Source of the DNA: JBFFXF01 sp041569895
GTDB lineage: Bacteria > Planctomycetota > UBA8108 > JACQVS01
Direction: 5' to 3'
Assembly (NCBI GenBank): GCA_041569895.1
Contig: JBFFXF010000112.1
Span: 1 to 21,110 of the forward strand
Length of the DNA stretch: 21,110 nt
Part shown: one piece after another, positions 14,352 through 21,110 of the stretch
How the letters are laid out: each line of letters starts with the position of its first letter
How positions within the stretch are numbered: position 1 is the stretch's first letter
Made by a program: the position numbers and the translations under genes
Notes under the pieces: generated by a model
Databases searched by the model: none
The model's input: the letters and a program-made list of their open reading frames with translations, nothing else
Told to the model about the DNA's origin: nothing

Positions 14352-16391
14352 TCACTCGACCAGGAATCTGGTGACGTTCTCGAGGGTCAGTCCGCGGAGG
14401 CCGTAGCGGTTTCGGAGTCGCCACTGGAGGACGAAGCGGTCATCCTTTGATCGTGTCGCGCGCGCGATGCGCACGAGCAGCGCCGTGCTCTCGTCCGGCG
14501 TCAGCTTCCCGAAGAGGCTGTCGCGCGAGATGTCGGTGCGGAGTCGCGCCAGGACCTGCCTCCGCGCCGCGTGGATCACCTGCTCTCCGCGCACCGGGTC
14601 GTGATGCGACGCCGCCACGCGCTTCTCGGGAACGGCGTCGTGCTCCCACTGCTCGACTCCCCGCACGCCGCTGACCGTGCCCTCGAGGAGGGTGCGCCCC
14701 TCGAGCGCCACCTCGTAGGACACCCGGAACCGCGCGAGGTCGGTGATCGACTCGGCCGGCACCAGGACGCGCACCGTCGACTTCTCGGCGTCCTTCGCGA
14801 GGGTGCGAAGCGCGACCAGGCGGTCGTACGTCTGTCGGAGCGACACGAGGTCGCTCCTGTGGATCTCCGCCTCGTCGACGCCGACCTCGGAAAACGACAC
14901 CCGCCGCATGCTCGACTCGATGTCGGGCTTGATGCTGCCGGCCTTCATGATCAGGGCGCGCTTCCGGGCGTCGCGCAGGTCCTCGGGAAACTGCTTCTCG
15001 AGCCGCTCGAGCTCCTCCGCCTGCTCCGCCGTCAGCGCGCCCTCGAGCCTCGTCACGAGCACGTTCCGCGTCGCCCGGGCGCGGTCGTGGTCGTGAACGG
15101 CCTCCAGGATGACCAGTCGCACGGCGAGCTCTCCGGAGGACGACCGCGGCAGCGACCCGTACGCGTCGATCGCGGCTCGCGCGAAGCGTCTCTCGTCGAC
15201 GTCGATGCGGTCCGCACCGCTCGACCTGTCCTCGACCTCGAGGTCGAGGCGCAGGGGACGCAGGATATCGCGTGAGAGATTCTCGATCGACGCGCGGATC
15301 TCCTCGTCCTGTCCCACCTCACGCGCCGCCAGATAGAAGATCAACGACTCCGCGGGACGGCCCTCGGAGCGGGCGCGGCGGGCGCCGTCGAGGAGGCTCG
15401 AGAGGCGATCACCGAGCAGCCGATCGCGCTCCGAGGAGCCGAGGTCGAGGGTCGCGATGGCGAGGTTCAGCAGGTCCTCGGAGCGCGCCGCGTCGACGGC
15501 CACCCGCGAGGACTGGAGAAGACGCGCCGCCGTTTCCTGCATCGACTGGAGACCGATCGCGTCGCCGTTCTCGATGTGCACGTGGCGGGCCGCGTCGAGA
15601 GGCTCGATGACCCCCAGAAACGACATGCGGCGCGGATGCTGGGCGAACGCTCTCGCCCGATGGGTGGCGAGCTCCACCAGACCGATGGCGTCGGCGCGCG
15701 TCCCCCACCACGTGTGCCGCTCCGGATTGAACGGCACGCTCTCGATGCTGTCGTCCCCGACGATGAAGTTGTCGACGGTGACGTCGAGGAGGTACGTGAA
15801 CACGCCGATCCGGAAGCCCGAGCTGCGCGCCAGCCTGGAAGCGGCGGCCGTGACGCGGAACGCGGCGATGGTCTCCGGAGCCCCGTCGACGCTGAGCACG
15901 AGCCCGTCGCCGTACTTCGCCATGCGGACTCGCAAGTGATCGACGATGCTGCGCCCCTCGAGCGCTCGCCACCGCCCGAGCGGGGGCGGCACCATCGGGT
16001 TGCCGTCGTAGCTCGCCCACTCGCCCCGCGTGTTGATGGCCAGACAGTGCACCGTGCGAGACAGCGGCGTCGACTCCTCGACGAACACACCCGCGATGCC
16101 GTCGGCGTCCCCGCCGGCGATGGCGATGTCGACGAGCCCGCTGAAGCTCTCGCGCAGGACGAAGTCCTGGCAGAGCATGCGCGCGCCGCCGAGGAGGAGC
16201 CGACCGTGCTCGACACGCAGGTCCGCGGCGGGCGATTCCCCGTTGCGATCGATCACCACCCAGCCACGCGGCGACGACTGGAACGTCTCGACGACGTACG
16301 GCGCCGGACCGAGACACCCGAGCGCCGGACCGCCGAGCAGCATCGCGCCGAGAAGCAACCGGGTGGCGGCGCGGCTCTGGCGATCATCCAC
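14352..16391 (-). CDS. Putative lipoprotein of unknown function
   Basis: 679 aa. Residues 10-26 form a signal peptide ending L-G-G-P-A-L-G-C26, a plausible though not ideal lipobox; cleavage by signal peptidase I cannot be excluded. Residues about 32-215 look like a beta-sandwich: alternating hydrophobic strands, L-A-I-N-T-R-G-E-W and D-N-F-I-V-G-D, in the style of laminin-G/DUF1080-like sugar-binding domains. The middle (about 230-400) is helical and reads like TPR-type repeats. The C-terminal third mixes helices and strands (V-S-Y-E-V-A-L-E-G). No catalytic motif is recognised. It starts at GTG 16391 and overlaps the GH88 stop by eight bases, so the two are co-translated. An envelope-attached partner for uronic-acid polysaccharide use is possible, but only by context. 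Confidence 0.78.
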   Translation of the reverse strand: MDDRQSRAATRLLLGAMLLGGPALGCLGPAPYVVETFQSSPRGWVVIDRNGESPAADLRVEHGRLLLGGARMLCQDFVLRESFSGLVDIAIAGGDADGIAGVFVEESTPLSRTVHCLAINTRGEWASYDGNPMVPPPLGRWRALEGRSIVDHLRVRMAKYGDGLVLSVDGAPETIAAFRVTAAASRLARSSGFRIGVFTYLLDVTVDNFIVGDDSIESVPFNPERHTWWGTRADAIGLVELATHRARAFAQHPRRMSFLGVIEPLDAARHVHIENGDAIGLQSMQETAARLLQSSRVAVDAARSEDLLNLAIATLDLGSSERDRLLGDRLSSLLDGARRARSEGRPAESLIFYLAAREVGQDEEIRASIENLSRDILRPLRLDLEVEDRSSGADRIDVDERRFARAAIDAYGSLPRSSSGELAVRLVILEAVHDHDRARATRNVLVTRLEGALTAEQAEELERLEKQFPEDLRDARKRALIMKAGSIKPDIESSMRRVSFSEVGVDEAEIHRSDLVSLRQTYDRLVALRTLAKDAEKSTVRVLVPAESITDLARFRVSYEVALEGRTLLEGTVSGVRGVEQWEHDAVPEKRVAASHHDPVRGEQVIHAARRQVLARLRTDISRDSLFGKLTPDESTALLVRIARATRSKDDRFVLQWRLRNRYGLRGLTLENVTRFLVE

Positions 16392-17571
16392 GGCGCAAGT
16401 CCTCCAGCGCGCGCTGCACCGCCTCGAGAAAGAAGTACTCGCCCCACATCACCGAGGCGTCGACGCCCCATCCCCGCGGGCGGTGATAGACTCCGTGGAG
16501 CAGGATCCCCTCCTCGCCGCTGCGTCCCGCCGCGAGATACTCGTCGCCGGCGAGCGTCTCGAGGATCGCGTCGGCCGCGTCGCGGTACCGGCGCTTCGTC
16601 GCCTCGTCGTTGACCTGCTTCGAGAGGATGCGGAACCCACAGGACGCCACCGCGGCCGCCGAGCTGTCGCGCGGCTCCTCCGGGATCCCGGGCGCGCCGT
16701 AATCCCAGTACGGGACGCCGTCGTCGGGCGTGTTGCGCAGGTAAAACCCCGCGCAGCGCTCGGCGGTCTCGAGGAAGTCCTCGTCGCCCGTGTAGTGATA
16801 CGCCACGGCGAATCCGTAGAGCGCCCACACCAGCCCTCGCGACCAGCACGTGAACGGCGAGTAACCCTGCTGCGTCGAGAGGCACCGGAACTCGCCGCGC
16901 CCCGGCTCGGTGTTGAAGATCGCCTCGTGCGCCGTGCTGCCGTCCTCCTCGCCGAGACCGGGACCGTCGCGCCGGACGAGGAACTCCGCGCTCGTCCGGC
17001 AATGCTCGACGGCGCGGCGCAGCACGCGCGGCGGCGCCCCGTGGCTCGAGGCCCAGAAGAGGAGACGGACGTTCATCATGACGTCGACGAACAGCGATTG
17101 CGGCCCGTTGAACGAGTAGATGAATCCGTGCTTCCACGCCCCGTTCCAGCGGTACGACTGCACCGTCGCCGCGGTGACGAGGATGTCCGCGGCACGCTGG
17201 CGCATCGGGTCCTCCTCATCGAGGAGGTCGTGCCAGCGGCGGTACGTCGAGAGGAAGATGAAGCCAAGGTCGTGAACGTCCCGATCGAAGCGGCGCACCT
17301 CGAGCCGGCGGCTGTAGCGCTCGGCCTCGGCGCGGCAGTCGGCATCGCCGGTGATCTCGTGGAGGATCCACATCTGGCCGGCGTAGAAGCCCGGGGTCCA
17401 GTCGGTCCAGAGCTCTCGCGGCCGATACCAGCGTCCGTCGCGGGTGTGCACCGGCGCCGGGTCGTCGGGTCCCCACTTTCGTCGAGTCCCGTCGAGCTGT
17501 CGCGCGGCGAACTCGACGACACGCTCGAGGCGCGAGCGGAAACTCGCCGGATCGCCATCGGGTCTCTTCAT
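16384..17571 (-). CDS. Glycoside hydrolase family 88 (unsaturated uronyl hydrolase)
   Basis: 395 aa, (alpha/alpha)6-barrel family that hydrolyses the unsaturated uronic acid left at the end of oligosaccharides by polysaccharide lyases. Family motifs: W-T-P-G-F-Y-A-G (58-65), H100-D101-L-G-F, V-D163-V-M-M-N, S-R-G-L-V-W-A-L-Y-G-F-A, P-Y-W-D-Y, R-D-S-S-A-A-A-V-A and W-G-E-Y-F-F-L-E-A near the C-terminus. D101 and D163 match the two catalytic aspartates (Asp88 and Asp149) of the Bacillus enzyme. No signal peptide is visible, so it is probably cytosolic, as for other family members. ATG 17571 is the first start; the upstream region is AT-rich. The partner lipoprotein overlaps its 3' end. No polysaccharide lyase is in the window. 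Confidence 0.93.
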   Translation of the reverse strand: MKRPDGDPASFRSRLERVVEFAARQLDGTRRKWGPDDPAPVHTRDGRWYRPRELWTDWTPGFYAGQMWILHEITGDADCRAEAERYSRRLEVRRFDRDVHDLGFIFLSTYRRWHDLLDEEDPMRQRAADILVTAATVQSYRWNGAWKHGFIYSFNGPQSLFVDVMMNVRLLFWASSHGAPPRVLRRAVEHCRTSAEFLVRRDGPGLGEEDGSTAHEAIFNTEPGRGEFRCLSTQQGYSPFTCWSRGLVWALYGFAVAYHYTGDEDFLETAERCAGFYLRNTPDDGVPYWDYGAPGIPEEPRDSSAAAVASCGFRILSKQVNDEATKRRYRDAADAILETLAGDEYLAAGRSGEEGILLHGVYHRPRGWGVDASVMWGEYFFLEAVQRALEDLRRG

Positions 17572-17677
17572 CGCGCACCACTATGACAAATTCGAAACGC
17601 CGATAAAACCGGTTTCCCTTTTTTTGGCCGGCGCATCGGTGCGACGACGCCGCGGGGGGCTGCGGTACAATGGTCGC
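17572..17677. promoter_or_regulatory. Divergent promoter region between GH88 and the HEAT/cohesin-like gene
   Basis: The first 60 bases are AT-rich and include the palindrome AAACCGGTTT (17607-17616) and a run of seven T. A TACAAT hexamer at 17666-17671 lies six bases before the plus-strand ATG, so that transcript may be nearly leaderless, and no Shine-Dalgarno is visible there. A CATAGT hexamer just upstream of the GH88 ATG is the weak minus-strand candidate. No good -35 matches are seen. Confidence 0.4.
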
Positions 17678-19636
17678 ATGAAGGAACCGCGCAGCCGCGC
17701 CGTCGCGGCGACCGTCCTCTTCGTGGTCGTGCTCGGCGTGGGGATCGTCACGTCGCTGGTGGCCATCCTCCGGGAGCCGATCACCGAGCGCTGGCACCTG
17801 CGAGCGCTCGAGTCGAACGACCGCGAGGCCCGCTTCCGCGCCATCGAGTATCTCGCCCGCCGCGGCTCCTCGCGCGCGCTGTCGGCGCTCGGTCCGCTCG
17901 TCGAGGGCGAGGACGAGGAAATCGCCGATGCCGCCGTCGACGCGCTCGTCGAGCTGGGCGACGTCGGCCACGCGACGCTCACGGGACACATCCGATCATG
18001 GCGGCAGGCCAGACGAGCCCTCGAGCAACTCGAGGAGCGCGGCGCTCCACCGACGCAGCTCGCGGCCATCGTCGAGCGCAGCTATCTCGACCTGCGTTTT
18101 CCTCCGGACCGTGGCGACTGGCTCCGTGAGCGACCGGAGCTCGTCCCGGCGCTGGTCGACTCGTTTCTCGACACGTCGAACGAGGTCGAGCTCCGATCGC
18201 GCATCGGCCGGGCTCTCAGCCAACGGCAAGACCTGACGGATCCGCGGTTGCAGGAGCGTCGCCGGCTCCTGGAGGCCGTGGCGACCGACCGGGAAGCCGA
18301 TCCCCGTCTTCGGGGTCCCGCGCACGAGCTGATCGATCGCATCGACGGGAGCGCCACGGATCCCATCGGCGCGATTCGCGTCGTCACACCCCCCGCGGCG
18401 CCCGGCGGTGAGATCGAGCTCGTGATCCGCGCGCGGCTCGACCGCCCTCTGGCGTCGTTCGTCCTCGAGCTCATGGCCCCGCCGGGCACCGTCGACTTCC
18501 TTCGCTGCGAGGCGGGCGGCACGGCGCTCGAGGGGCTCGACGCGCGCGGGATCGTGGCGGGTGACGGACGCGGCGGCGCGTTCCGTGTCGGCTATCTCCT
18601 CTTTCGCACCGACGTCACCGAGGTGATCGAGGCGGGAGACGACGTCGTGCTGACCCGTGTCGTCGGGCGTGTCGAGGCGGCGGCCGCGCCCGGTGAGTAC
18701 CGGCTCGGAATCGTGCCGAACGTGTCGCCGCTCGGGGGTTTCTCGAGATCGCGGCCGGTCGAGGTCGAACCGGCCGTGTTGCGGATCGTGGCGCCGGAGC
18801 CGGGAGAGGCATCCGCGGTCGAGGCCCCGGTCGAGGACGCGCCGCGAGCGACCGCGCTGCCGGCGACGGAGCTTCCCGCGGACCCGGCCGACGGCGATTT
18901 CCGCCTGCGCGCCGAGCTGGCGAGCGCACGGCCCGCGGAGCGCGGCGTCGAGGTCCGCATCCTCGCGACAGCCTCGGAGCCGAGCCGCGGGCTCAGCTTC
19001 GGCGTGCGCGTCGATCCCGCGATGGCGACGATCCGCGACGTCCGCGAGGGAGGGGCGACGGTCGCCGCCGAGTTCGGCTCGTTCATGTTCCAGAAGCACG
19101 TCCTCGACCGCGGGGAGACGGCGGTCGGCATGCTCGACATGGCGCCGCCGCTGTCGAGCATGCCAGCGGGAGTCGACCTCCACGTCGCGACGGTGGTCGT
19201 CGACGTCGCGGCGTCGATGACCGACGGCACGTCTATCCCGGTGGTGTTCGGCGCCTGGGGCGAGCCGCCGGCGAGCAACATCTTCACGGTGCGCGACGCG
19301 CGATCGGTTCAGGCGACGACCCACGACGGCGCGATCCTCGTCGGCGCGACGCCGGTGCCGCTGGTCTCGGACGCGTGCGCCGATCGAGAGGGCGGCGCCG
19401 TGAAGCTCACCTGGAAGAACCCGGCGTCGTTCTACCTGATCGAGATCGAGCGCGACGGCGAGGCGCTCGCGACCATTCCCGGCGACCGCACGTTCTTCGT
19501 CGACGCGACCGCGACGCCGCGCGCGCATCGGTATCGCATCAGCGCCGTGCGACGGGTCGAGGGCGGCCAGAAGCGCGGGTTTCCGGTGGAGATCGGCGTC
19601 GAGCCGGTGGAAGACACGGTCAAACCGGCTCACTGA
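17678..19636 (+). CDS. Membrane-anchored HEAT / cohesin-like / Fn3 protein
   Basis: 652 aa. Residues 9-31 form one hydrophobic segment without a lipobox, so this is an anchored or Sec-exported envelope protein. Residues 42-105 resemble HEAT repeats (R-F-R-A-I-E-Y-L-A-R-R-G, then D-A-A-V-D-A-L-V-E-L-G). Two similar beta-sandwich regions, about 238-370 and 408-540, have the alternating strands and V-x-V-D-P / V-V-x-V pattern of cohesin-like domains. A Pro/Ala/Glu-rich linker (372-405) separates them. Residues 560-645 (L-T-W-K-N-P, then Y-R-I-S-A-V) match a fibronectin type III fold. ATG 17678 is chosen because it begins directly before the membrane segment. Cohesin-like domains suggest protein-protein binding in the envelope; no dockerin is seen. 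No enzymatic motif is recognised. Confidence 0.82.
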   Translation: MKEPRSRAVAATVLFVVVLGVGIVTSLVAILREPITERWHLRALESNDREARFRAIEYLARRGSSRALSALGPLVEGEDEEIADAAVDALVELGDVGHATLTGHIRSWRQARRALEQLEERGAPPTQLAAIVERSYLDLRFPPDRGDWLRERPELVPALVDSFLDTSNEVELRSRIGRALSQRQDLTDPRLQERRRLLEAVATDREADPRLRGPAHELIDRIDGSATDPIGAIRVVTPPAAPGGEIELVIRARLDRPLASFVLELMAPPGTVDFLRCEAGGTALEGLDARGIVAGDGRGGAFRVGYLLFRTDVTEVIEAGDDVVLTRVVGRVEAAAAPGEYRLGIVPNVSPLGGFSRSRPVEVEPAVLRIVAPEPGEASAVEAPVEDAPRATALPATELPADPADGDFRLRAELASARPAERGVEVRILATASEPSRGLSFGVRVDPAMATIRDVREGGATVAAEFGSFMFQKHVLDRGETAVGMLDMAPPLSSMPAGVDLHVATVVVDVAASMTDGTSIPVVFGAWGEPPASNIFTVRDARSVQATTHDGAILVGATPVPLVSDACADREGGAVKLTWKNPASFYLIEIERDGEALATIPGDRTFFVDATATPRAHRYRISAVRRVEGGQKRGFPVEIGVEPVEDTVKPAH

Positions 19637-19660
19637 CCGCGGCTCGGATCCCGGGTCAGT
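19632..19660. terminator. Shared hairpin between two convergent genes
   Basis: ACTGACC (19632-19638) pairs perfectly with GGTCAGT (19654-19660) around a 15-base loop that can add CGG/CCG pairing. Both flanking stop codons lie inside the stems, and the genes are only 19 bp apart, so a two-way terminator is plausible. There is no T-tract on either side. Confidence 0.4.
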
Positions 19661-20954
19661 TCCCCGCGGCGCCCGCTTCCCTCCGCTTCGCGTTCCGCGG
19701 CTCTTCGATGCGGTAGAGGTGGGTCCTGGTCCGCAGGTAGAGCTCGCGGCCGGCCACCGCGGGGGAAGCCATCATGCCGTCGTCGAGCGTGTTGCGCGTC
19801 AGCACGCGGAACTCGCGGCTCGCGGCGATGACGGTCGTGGTGCCGTCCTCCGCGAAGAAGTACGCCCGGCCGCGCGCCAGAATCGGCGACGCCGAGTAGT
19901 TCCCGCCGATGCGCTCCTGCCACACCCGCGTGCCGGTCGCCGCCTCGAGGCACGACGCGATGCCGCGGTCGGTGCACATCAGGATCAGTCCGTCGGTGAC
20001 GAGCGGCGAGGAGCGATTCGGCACGCTCTGGTGGCACTTCCACACGACGTGCGTGTCGGTGACGTCGCCCGATCCGTCGAGCCGGACCGCCCAGAGCTGC
20101 GCCTTCGGGTAGCCGGTGTTGATGAGCGCGAGGCCGTCGGCGACGACCGTGCGCGACGCGGAGGAGTGGTTCCCGTAGCGGACGGTCCAGATCTCCTTGC
20201 CGGTCGCGGGGTCGTACGAGAAGACCGCCTTGGCGCCGGGGCTGATCATCTGCAGGCGTCCGGCGGCGCGGACGACGAACGGCGTGTTGAACGCCTTGCG
20301 GAAGTCGCCGTCCGCCCGTGGCTTGCCGTCGTCGTCGAGGTCGCCGTAATCGGTCGATCGGTCCGTCTTCCAGCGCGTTCGTCCGGTGGCGGTATCGAGG
20401 GCGACGACATACTGGTGGTCCGAGCCGTCCATCTGCAGGATCAGCATGTCCTCGAAGAGCACCGCCGACGACGCCGGTCCGCGGAAGTGGTTGCACGGCA
20501 GATCGCGACGCTCCCAGATGGTCTCGAACGTCCTGGTGTCCAGGCACGCCGTGCCGTAGCTCCCGAAGGTGACATGGACGCGACCGCGCTCGATCGCCGG
20601 CGAGGGCGAGGCGTAGCAGTTGACGGGGTTGCCGAGCGGTCGCGGCTTCTCGTTGCGGAAGAGGACGCGGTCGTGCAGCACCTTGCCGGTGTCGCGATCG
20701 ATGCAGAGCACCGACATCGCCTTGCCGTCCTCGGTCGCGGTCGTCAGCCACACCTGCCGGCCGAGCACCACCGGCGTCGACCACCCGCGCCCGTGAATCG
20801 GCGTCTTCCACGCGACGTTCCTGGTCTCGCTCCACTCGAGCGGAATCTCCGCGTCGACGCGCCCGTCACCCGTCGGCCCACGAAACTCCGGCCAGCTCTC
20901 GGTGCCGGGGGGAGCGATCAAGAGCGCCAGGACGATGGGGAGCGGGATGGTCAT
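19656..20954 (-). CDS. PQQ-binding-like beta-propeller repeat protein
   Basis: 432 aa. A short hydrophobic N-terminus (about residues 3-14) looks like a Sec signal, so the protein is probably exported. The mature part begins W-P-E-F-R-G-P-T-G-D-G, a start I associate with many planctomycete proteins of this type. Blade repeats follow with the D-x-x-T-G-K/R-x-x-W pattern: I-D-R-D-T-G-K, L-D-T-A-T-G-R-T-R-W, Y-D-P-A-T-G-K-E-I-W and L-E-A-A-T-G-T-R-V-W. The fold resembles BamB or quinoprotein dehydrogenases. The calcium and PQQ ligands of true alcohol dehydrogenases are not apparent, so it is probably a non-enzymatic propeller. ATG 20954 is the first start after an in-frame stop; a strong GGAGGTGA lies about 12 bases upstream. 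Confidence 0.9.
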   Translation of the reverse strand: MTIPLPIVLALLIAPPGTESWPEFRGPTGDGRVDAEIPLEWSETRNVAWKTPIHGRGWSTPVVLGRQVWLTTATEDGKAMSVLCIDRDTGKVLHDRVLFRNEKPRPLGNPVNCYASPSPAIERGRVHVTFGSYGTACLDTRTFETIWERRDLPCNHFRGPASSAVLFEDMLILQMDGSDHQYVVALDTATGRTRWKTDRSTDYGDLDDDGKPRADGDFRKAFNTPFVVRAAGRLQMISPGAKAVFSYDPATGKEIWTVRYGNHSSASRTVVADGLALINTGYPKAQLWAVRLDGSGDVTDTHVVWKCHQSVPNRSSPLVTDGLILMCTDRGIASCLEAATGTRVWQERIGGNYSASPILARGRAYFFAEDGTTTVIAASREFRVLTRNTLDDGMMASPAVAGRELYLRTRTHLYRIEEPRNAKRREAGAAGN

Positions 20955-21058
20955 GGGGATGGGTCACCTCCACCTGGGGAATGGCGTCAACAGAACGTCG
21001 AGATTGTCGCAGGTTCCGCAAGGGAATCGAAGCTGATTCTTGCAGTCCCGCTCCCGGT

Positions 21059-21103
21059 CCCGTGCCCGTGCCCGTGCCCGTGCCCGAGGACGAGGACGAG
21101 GAC
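21059..21103. repeat. Hexamer tandem repeats at the window end
   Basis: CCCGTG occurs four times in tandem (21059-21082), followed after CCC by GAGGAC three times (21086-21103). GAGGAC is the same hexamer as in the inverted repeat at 5421-5586. The stretch may be one arm of a similar element cut by the window edge. Bases 20955-21058 hold the 5' region of the propeller gene and nothing else I recognise. Confidence 0.75.
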
Positions 21104-21110
21104 GAGCGTC

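Noticed and set aside
1..21110. tRNA or rRNA genes
   Set aside because: No cloverleaf with a GTTCGANTC-type T-loop or rRNA-conserved block was recognised in the intergenic gaps. The GATTCGAA string near 14066 is not flanked by acceptor or anticodon stems.

Overview
The window is a GC-rich, gene-dense bacterial segment with short intergenic gaps and frequent GTG starts. It carries genes for tetrahydromethanopterin (H4MPT)-linked one-carbon metabolism: fae, mtdB and fhcD. It also has an outer-surface PQQ-type beta-propeller protein starting with a W-P-x-F-R-G-P-x-G-D-G motif, an SSS symporter paired with a small DUF3311-type partner, a GH88 glycoside hydrolase and a large HEAT/cohesin-like envelope protein. 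From established knowledge of where these families co-occur, this suggests a high-GC member of the Planctomycetota or a related uncultured lineage. That placement is inference; no rRNA or other phylogenetic marker is present.

Layout. 1-639: 3' end of a glutamate/aspartate-type DAACS symporter (+). 744-2806: serine hydrolase and PfkB sugar/nucleoside kinase, translationally coupled (+). 2814-4145: a radical-SAM-like protein with an unusual C-x8-C-x2-C cluster motif (-). 4241-5411: an SDR oxidoreductase and a carboxymuconolactone-decarboxylase-family protein (+). 5412-5608: a convergent gap filled by a GTCCTC-hexamer inverted repeat. 5609-11586: a six-gene minus-strand run, read as fae, mtdB, a LuxE/PaaK-like AMP-forming enzyme, an aldehyde-dehydrogenase-fold protein, a DUF3311-type membrane peptide and an SSS symporter. 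11587-11748: a divergent control region with a good sigma70-type promoter for fae, a 12-bp palindrome and a 9-bp tandem repeat. 11749-13883: an ATP-grasp ligase overlapping fhcD (+). 13884-14351: a non-coding gap holding an element bounded by a long imperfect inverted repeat. 14352-17571: a lipoprotein of unknown function and a GH88 unsaturated uronyl hydrolase, overlapping (-). 17678-19636: a membrane-anchored HEAT/cohesin-like/Fn3 protein (+). 19656-20954: a PQQ-like beta-propeller protein (-). The window ends in hexamer tandem repeats.

How the genes may work together. Fae condenses formaldehyde with H4MPT, MtdB oxidises methylene-H4MPT, and FhcD (Ftr) transfers the formyl group to methanofuran or its analogue. 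The divergent fae/ATP-grasp arrangement therefore controls three pathway steps plus a ligase that could serve cofactor assembly. The unusual part is that fae-mtdB appear to continue into an adenylating enzyme, a CoA-type aldehyde dehydrogenase and a Na+ symporter. This looks like a module that imports a carboxylate, activates it and reduces it to an aldehyde, wired to the formaldehyde-handling pathway. The substrate cannot be read from the sequence. Mch and FhcABC are not in the window.
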